Positions 59,656 to 64,000 of a stretch of DNA of 64,000 nucleotides are shown piece by piece. Positions within the stretch are counted from its first letter, which is position 1, and each line of letters opens with the position of its first letter. Under the pieces are notes generated by a model. The model had not been told where the DNA came from. It saw only the letters and a list, made by a program, of their open reading frames with translations, and did not search any database. The DNA comes from a candidate division TM6 bacterium GW2011_GWF2_37_49 (GTDB lineage Bacteria; Babelota; Babeliae; Babelales; RVW-14): positions 1-64,000 of the forward strand of contig CAMATL010000003.1 of NCBI GenBank assembly GCA_945861145.1, given 5' to 3'. Position numbers and translations under genes: made by a program.

Positions 59656-62193
59656 TTAAGCACCGCAACAATGCTTAAATTTCTTACCAGAATTGCACGG
59701 ACAATTGTCATTTCGCCCTACCTTAGGGGCTTCTCGCTTTATTGAAGAAACTCCAGGCTGCGAATTATCTCCGCCAAGCTGAATCATCGACAATTCCTTC
59801 TCTTTTGCAGCCTCAATTTGTTGGAGACTGGCAGTACTAAAGTCCTCAGGCTTCATCTTAAATACTCGATGAACAATGTCCCATGTGATTCGCTGGATCA
59901 TACGTTCAAACTCAAAAAACGACTCTTTTTTGTATTCAATAAGCGGGTTTTTCTGGCCATACCCACGTAGCCCGATACCTTCTTTGATATGATCAATGTT
60001 TGCAAGATGCATTTTCCAAGCATGATCAACAGTTTCAAGTAGAATCCACTTTTCAGCTTCTTCAACAATGTCTGTCTGGATAGCTCCGCGAAATTGCTCA
60101 TACTCATAGCTCAAAAACTCAATAAGGCGAGCTTGAAGATCGGTAGAATTACCAGCAGTAAATCTGTTTTTATAAAAAACAGCCGGCTCAATGCCAGTTA
60201 GCTTTTCAAATGAATGCATAATTTCAGTCCATGCTTTTTCATCACAATGCTCGCGGGGAGCGTAAATGGCAAAAGTTTGCTCAACAACATCAGCAATCAT
60301 TGTACGGATAAGCTCTTTGCTATGCTCAGCACCATCTAAAATCTCGCGGCGATACTGGTAGATAACCATGCGCTGCTGGTTAAGCACATCGTCATATTCC
60401 AACAAATGCTTACGAATATCAAAATTATGCTTTTCTAGTCGCTCTTGAGCTTTTTCGATGCTATGGGTAGCCATATTATGCTCAATGCTTTCACCTGCCT
60501 TCATACCAAGGCGCTCCATCGTTTTCTTCAAACGATCTCCGCCAAAAATACGCATTAGATCGTCTTCAAGCGAGATGTAAAACTTTGATGATCCCGGATC
60601 GCCCTGCCGACCTGAACGTCCACGTAGCTGATTATCAATTCGGCGACTTTCGTGACGCTCTGTAGCAATGATACGCAAACCACCAAGCGCTTTGACTTCA
60701 TCATTAATTTTGATGTCAGTTCCACGGCCAGCCATGTTGGTTGCAATAGTCACACGCCCTTTTTCGCCAGCTTCCTTGATGATTTCTGCTTCGCGTGCAT
60801 GCTGTTTTGCGTTAAGAACGTTATGAGGAATGCCATCACGGTTTAATAAATGGCTAAGATACTCTGATGCTTCAATTGTAATTGTACCAACAAGTACAGG
60901 TTGTCCGCGATGATAACAATCTTCGATATCCGCGATTACAACCTTAGCCTTATCATCTCTATTCAAAAATACAATATCGCCCTCGTCACGACGAGCAACG
61001 GGCTGATTGGTTGGAACCACCACTACACTAAGCTTATAAATTTTATGAAATTCCGCAGCCTCAGTGACCGCCGTACCGGTCATACCTGCAAGTTTTTTAT
61101 ACAAGCGGAAGTAGTTTTGCAAGGTGATAGAAGCAAGCGTTTGGTTTTCACGCTCAATCTTAACACCTTCTTTAGCTTCAATAGCTTGGTGTAGGCCATC
61201 ACTGTAACGACGACCCGGCAAAATACGGCCGGTAAATTCGTCAACGATAAGCACTTCATCTTCACGTACCACATATTCAACGTCTTTTTTGAACAGCTTT
61301 TGCGCTTTTAATGCCTGCGTTACATGATGTAGTACCAAAATATTTTCAGCGGCATACAGATTCTGTACCTTGAGCAGATGTTCTATTTTATCCACGCCAA
61401 GGTCTGTTAATGTTGCTGATCGCTCTTTTTCATCTACGTCAAATTCACCAGCACCAAGATGTAGTACCGCTTTATTTGCGACTTCATACAGATTTGAATG
61501 ACGCTCGCTAGGCCCTGAAATAATCAACGGCGTGCGCGCTTCGTCGATCAGAATCGAATCAACTTCATCGACGATGGCAAAGTTAAGCTCACGCTGCGCA
61601 TAGTCTTCTAAGTCAAATTTCATGTTATCGCGCAAGTAGTCAAAACCAAACTCATTATTGGTTCCATAAGTAATATCCGCGCCATAAGCTTTTTTACGCG
61701 CTGAATCACTCATAGAATTTTGGATAATACCTACTTCAAGGCCGTGGAAGTTATAAATCGCACTCTTCCATTCAGCATCACGGCGCGCTAGATAATCGTT
61801 AACCGTTATAAGATGAGCCCCTTTGCCAGTCAATGCATTTAAGTACAAAGGCAATGTTGCTACAAGCGTCTTTCCTTCGCCGGTACGCATTTCAGCAATT
61901 TTACCTTCATGCAAAACAACCCCACCAATAAGCTGAACATCAAAATGACGCATATTCAGGGTACGCTTGCTTGTTTCGCGAATTACGGCAAATGCTTCAG
62001 GTAAAATGTGATCAAGAGATTCGCCCTGACTTAACCGTTGACGAAATTCCACTGTCTTTGCGGCTAGAGCCACATCGTCAAGTGCTGCAATTGACGGCTC
62101 TAAATTGTTTATCTGTTCTACTACTGGTTGAATACGACGTAAGTCGCGGTCGTTTTTAGTCCCGAAAATTTTAGCTAATATTGCTGCAATCAT
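59656..62193 (-). CDS. secA: SecA preprotein translocase ATPase
   Basis: Motor of the general secretion pathway, which the many signal-peptide proteins of this window need. 845 residues from ATG 62193 ([20 protein letters not shown]), preceded by AGGA; the frame to 62256 adds non-conserved residues. Walker A is [14 protein letters not shown] near residue 102, [18 protein letters not shown] lies near 180, and [20 protein letters not shown] is the Walker B region. [12 protein letters not shown] and [15 protein letters not shown] belong to the second motor domain. The C-terminal zinc motif [14 protein letters not shown] binds SecB or ribosomes in relatives. Confidence 0.95.
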   Translation of the reverse strand: MIAAILAKIFGTKNDRDLRRIQPVVEQINNLEPSIAALDDVALAAKTVEFRQRLSQGESLDHILPEAFAVIRETSKRTLNMRHFDVQLIGGVVLHEGKIAEMRTGEGKTLVATLPLYLNALTGKGAHLITVNDYLARRDAEWKSAIYNFHGLEVGIIQNSMSDSARKKAYGADITYGTNNEFGFDYLRDNMKFDLEDYAQRELNFAIVDEVDSILIDEARTPLIISGPSERHSNLYEVANKAVLHLGAGEFDVDEKERSATLTDLGVDKIEHLLKVQNLYAAENILVLHHVTQALKAQKLFKKDVEYVVREDEVLIVDEFTGRILPGRRYSDGLHQAIEAKEGVKIERENQTLASITLQNYFRLYKKLAGMTGTAVTEAAEFHKIYKLSVVVVPTNQPVARRDEGDIVFLNRDDKAKVVIADIEDCYHRGQPVLVGTITIEASEYLSHLLNRDGIPHNVLNAKQHAREAEIIKEAGEKGRVTIATNMAGRGTDIKINDEVKALGGLRIIATERHESRRIDNQLRGRSGRQGDPGSSKFYISLEDDLMRIFGGDRLKKTMERLGMKAGESIEHNMATHSIEKAQERLEKHNFDIRKHLLEYDDVLNQQRMVIYQYRREILDGAEHSKELIRTMIADVVEQTFAIYAPREHCDEKAWTEIMHSFEKLTGIEPAVFYKNRFTAGNSTDLQARLIEFLSYEYEQFRGAIQTDIVEEAEKWILLETVDHAWKMHLANIDHIKEGIGLRGYGQKNPLIEYKKESFFEFERMIQRITWDIVHRVFKMKPEDFSTASLQQIEAAKEKELSMIQLGGDNSQPGVSSIKREAPKVGRNDNCPCNSGKKFKHCCGA

Positions 62194-62329
62194 AAAAATC
62201 CTATTCTCTCTTTCTCTGAAATTACTTCCACATGTAATGATTGAGTCAAAAACCAAGAATACTGGCTAGACCAGTCTGGTGTAAAGCTTACGCGCAAGCC
62301 ATACCATGAAAGCACAGCTGCCAACAAGC

Positions 62330-63550
62330 TCATTCATTTTGAATAAGAGGCAACTGCTTACGAATCTGGGAAAAATCGAAATGATTTTCATATTGATGGA
62401 GCTGCATGAGCGTATCATTCCAATAATCCTGGAACGGTACTAAGCAAACACGCATACTTGCAGCGACAGGCTCTAGAAATAATTTAAGAAAATGCTCTGA
62501 ATTTTTAGTTTTTTTGAGCTCATATAAAAACAGCGGTGCAAAAGCTGCAACTGGTAGTGGCGCTATCGGTAATCCCGCGCGGAAAAACAAAACACTCGGC
62601 CGCCGAAAAAACCATAACTCGCTATGGTTAGGACTATAATTCCCAACTTCAATAACAACTTGCTTCACATTAACTGATCCTAGAACAAGTTTATCTGCAA
62701 AAACACGGGCTGGCATGTATTTATTTGTTGAGACAATGTCTGCAATCTGGATGAAATCACCCTCAGAATGAAAGTTGTAAACATTTTTAAAGAGTGGTGA
62801 TGCCGGCAGATGCTGTGTGTCGCCATGGATTGGTGTGCCAAATATAAAAAGATGATCTATTTTAAATTTTTGATTTTCACGTATCCAATCAGCCATATGC
62901 AAGGCAAGATTGCCACCATGGCTATGAGCCTCAATAACAATTTCAATATCTTCAAATGGGTATTCATACTGCAAAGCTGTATAAGCCTTGCGCAAGCTTT
63001 CGAGTAACGCCTTTGCCTGTTCTTTGCGCCGCGAAAGGCTCAGTGAACCGTCCCACCCAAAAGTAAAGGGATGAACCAGCGCAAATTCATCCTTAGGAAG
63101 CAATTGATACATTTCTTGAAAAAACCAACTAATAAGCTGCGCGCCGCTTGCGGCGGTAGACAACGCAGGAACCACGGGATGCAACCCTATCGGCCCAATT
63201 GGTTGATGCCGAAATATGCTCTTGTCTCTCAATAAATCTAGATAAGACATGTTATGGGCATCTTTTTTAAATCGATCCCCCGCCCACTCCTGCATAGCAC
63301 TAAGACTAGGAACAGGAAATAGCGTGCCATGAATAAAAACCACTAACACATGCTTATGCTTAACTATTGCCAAAGGTCTATCCTCATGGTGAATAACCAG
63401 TTCATTCCCTGTAACAATCTTAGCATTGAAGCTAGCTGGTTGTTGCTTAACTGAAAATACACCTAAATTCGCCATGCCAATAGGCACCGCGCATAAAAAT
63501 GGTGACGCAAAAAGCGCCGTAGTTGCAAAAAGAACAAGCTCTATAATCAC
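62330..63550 (-). CDS. Secreted or membrane-anchored alpha/beta hydrolase (lipase-like)
   Basis: 406 residues with an N-terminal hydrophobic signal (IIELVLFATTALFASPFLCA). The oxyanion region is LVVFIHGTLFPVPS (H-G), and the nucleophile elbow is IEAHSHGGNLALHMADWI, with Ser at the G-x-S-x-G-like position (first Gly replaced by Ala). A His in SPNHSEL near residue 310 could complete the triad. The pattern fits lipase/PGAP1-like hydrolases. The start is GTG at 63550 with AGGGG 8 nt upstream. Substrate unknown. Confidence 0.6.
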   Translation of the reverse strand: MIIELVLFATTALFASPFLCAVPIGMANLGVFSVKQQPASFNAKIVTGNELVIHHEDRPLAIVKHKHVLVVFIHGTLFPVPSLSAMQEWAGDRFKKDAHNMSYLDLLRDKSIFRHQPIGPIGLHPVVPALSTAASGAQLISWFFQEMYQLLPKDEFALVHPFTFGWDGSLSLSRRKEQAKALLESLRKAYTALQYEYPFEDIEIVIEAHSHGGNLALHMADWIRENQKFKIDHLFIFGTPIHGDTQHLPASPLFKNVYNFHSEGDFIQIADIVSTNKYMPARVFADKLVLGSVNVKQVVIEVGNYSPNHSELWFFRRPSVLFFRAGLPIAPLPVAAFAPLFLYELKKTKNSEHFLKLFLEPVAASMRVCLVPFQDYWNDTLMQLHQYENHFDFSQIRKQLPLIQNE

Positions 63551-63729
63551 CCATGGCCCCTAAAATGCTTTCAGGCAAACGATCCATATACCTTAACAAA
63601 AGATTTAAAATCCACAATCCCAATCAATATAAAAAATAAGCAAATTCTTTACAAAGGCCTGTTCTTCAAATACTTTGGGGATCGTCAGATGAATTCAAAT
63701 TGCACACTTTTACGGTAAAAGGCTCAATC

Positions 63730-64000
63730 ATGGTGGGTCGTGTCAATCTCTCAGATACAAAAGAAAAAGAAGATTTAAGCGCATACAAGCGTCGCGGGCG
63801 CGTTTTGCGCATCAGTAGCACCGTTATTGACGTACAATTTCCGCAACACGAAGCTCCTAGTATCTTAAATAGGATCATCATTAAAATTTCTGATACAGAA
63901 ACCATTAACGCTGAAGTTACACAGCATCTTGGTGATGGAATTGTGCGCTGCATCGCGCTTGAGTCAATCAGCGGCATTACGCGCGGGCTTGAGGTATTTG
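63730..64000 (+). CDS. atpD: F1F0 ATP synthase subunit beta (partial, 5' end)
   Basis: The first 90 codons only; the gene runs off the window. After a short polar leader (MVGRVNLSDTKEKEDLSAYK) comes the beta-subunit N-terminal barrel: GRVLRISSTVIDVQFPQHEA, ILNRIIIKI, INAEVTQHLGDGIVRCIALE and SGITRGLEVF. The leader is about 20 residues longer than in most bacterial beta subunits. AAAGG lies 7 nt before ATG 63730. The alpha subunit normally differs in this region, so beta is favoured. No other ATP synthase gene is adjacent upstream. Confidence 0.85.
   Translation, partial: MVGRVNLSDTKEKEDLSAYKRRGRVLRISSTVIDVQFPQHEAPSILNRIIIKISDTETINAEVTQHLGDGIVRCIALESISGITRGLEVF

Noticed and set aside
1..64000. 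tRNA or rRNA genes
   Set aside because: I looked through the intergenic regions for cloverleaf-like sequences and conserved rRNA blocks and saw none; a covariance-model scan would be needed to exclude them.

Overview
The window looks like a chromosome segment of a host-associated bacterium with a reduced metabolism. Signs of this are a secreted repertoire of eukaryote-like modules (RING/RBR-type zinc fingers, ankyrin repeats, tectonin-like propellers, farnesoic-acid-methyltransferase-like domains, a Hint fold), many signal-peptide proteins without recognisable relatives, several decayed genes and abundant small palindromic or MITE-like repeats. The housekeeping genes (acpS, comM, priA, clpB, secA, rpe, ddl, atpD) are bacterial. 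My best guess is the phylum Dependentiae (TM6), because of the ankyrin and secreted-protein load and the style of the genes. That is an inference; no rRNA or tRNA gene was seen in the window to settle it.

Layout. 0-5.3 kb: two minus-strand paralogues encoding secreted RING1 / catalytic-RING2 (RBR-like) / ankyrin proteins, the remnant of a third copy on the plus strand, a deleted IS30-like element and a MITE-like repeat. 5.3-11.1 kb: a 1,919-residue secreted modular protein. 11.2-13.5 kb: minus-strand operon comM, a GlcG/HbpS-like gene and acpS. 14-17.4 kb: a nuclease-domain remnant, an unknown secreted protein, a TPR-glycosyltransferase-like protein and an amidase-like secreted protein that lacks its zinc ligands. 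17.6-19.5 kb: acetyl-CoA synthetase. 19.6-26.6 kb: five minus-strand secreted proteins with lysine-rich tails, plus a broken MazG-like gene.

26.8-33.7 kb is a complete mevalonate pathway from acetyl-CoA to isopentenyl diphosphate. The plus strand carries HMG-CoA reductase, archaeal-type HMG-CoA synthase, thiolase, a DUF35 protein and mevalonate kinase. The minus strand carries phosphomevalonate kinase and diphosphomevalonate decarboxylase. The thiolase/synthase/DUF35 trio matches the archaeal substrate-channelling complex, while the lower pathway is of the bacterial/eukaryotic kind. The neighbouring acetyl-CoA synthetase (17.6 kb) could feed it. A SpoU-type methyltransferase fused to a winged helix follows.

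35-43 kb: two secreted GNAT-like paralogues and two secreted beta-rich proteins with lysine-rich tails. 43-50.3 kb: priA, a histone-H1-like protein, clpB and an ABC-F ATPase. 50.7-54 kb: secreted proteins, including one with a Hint-like domain whose catalytic cysteine is replaced. 54.5-57.5 kb: rpe and a tandem fusion of two D-Ala-D-Ala-ligase-like halves. 58-63.5 kb: two PQ-loop membrane proteins, secA and an alpha/beta hydrolase. The window ends inside atpD.

At least four families of short inverted-repeat elements (called A to D here) are spread over the window. Some of them remodel genes: they supply stop codons to two genes, cut off the C-terminus of a third and provide the apparent start codon of a fourth.
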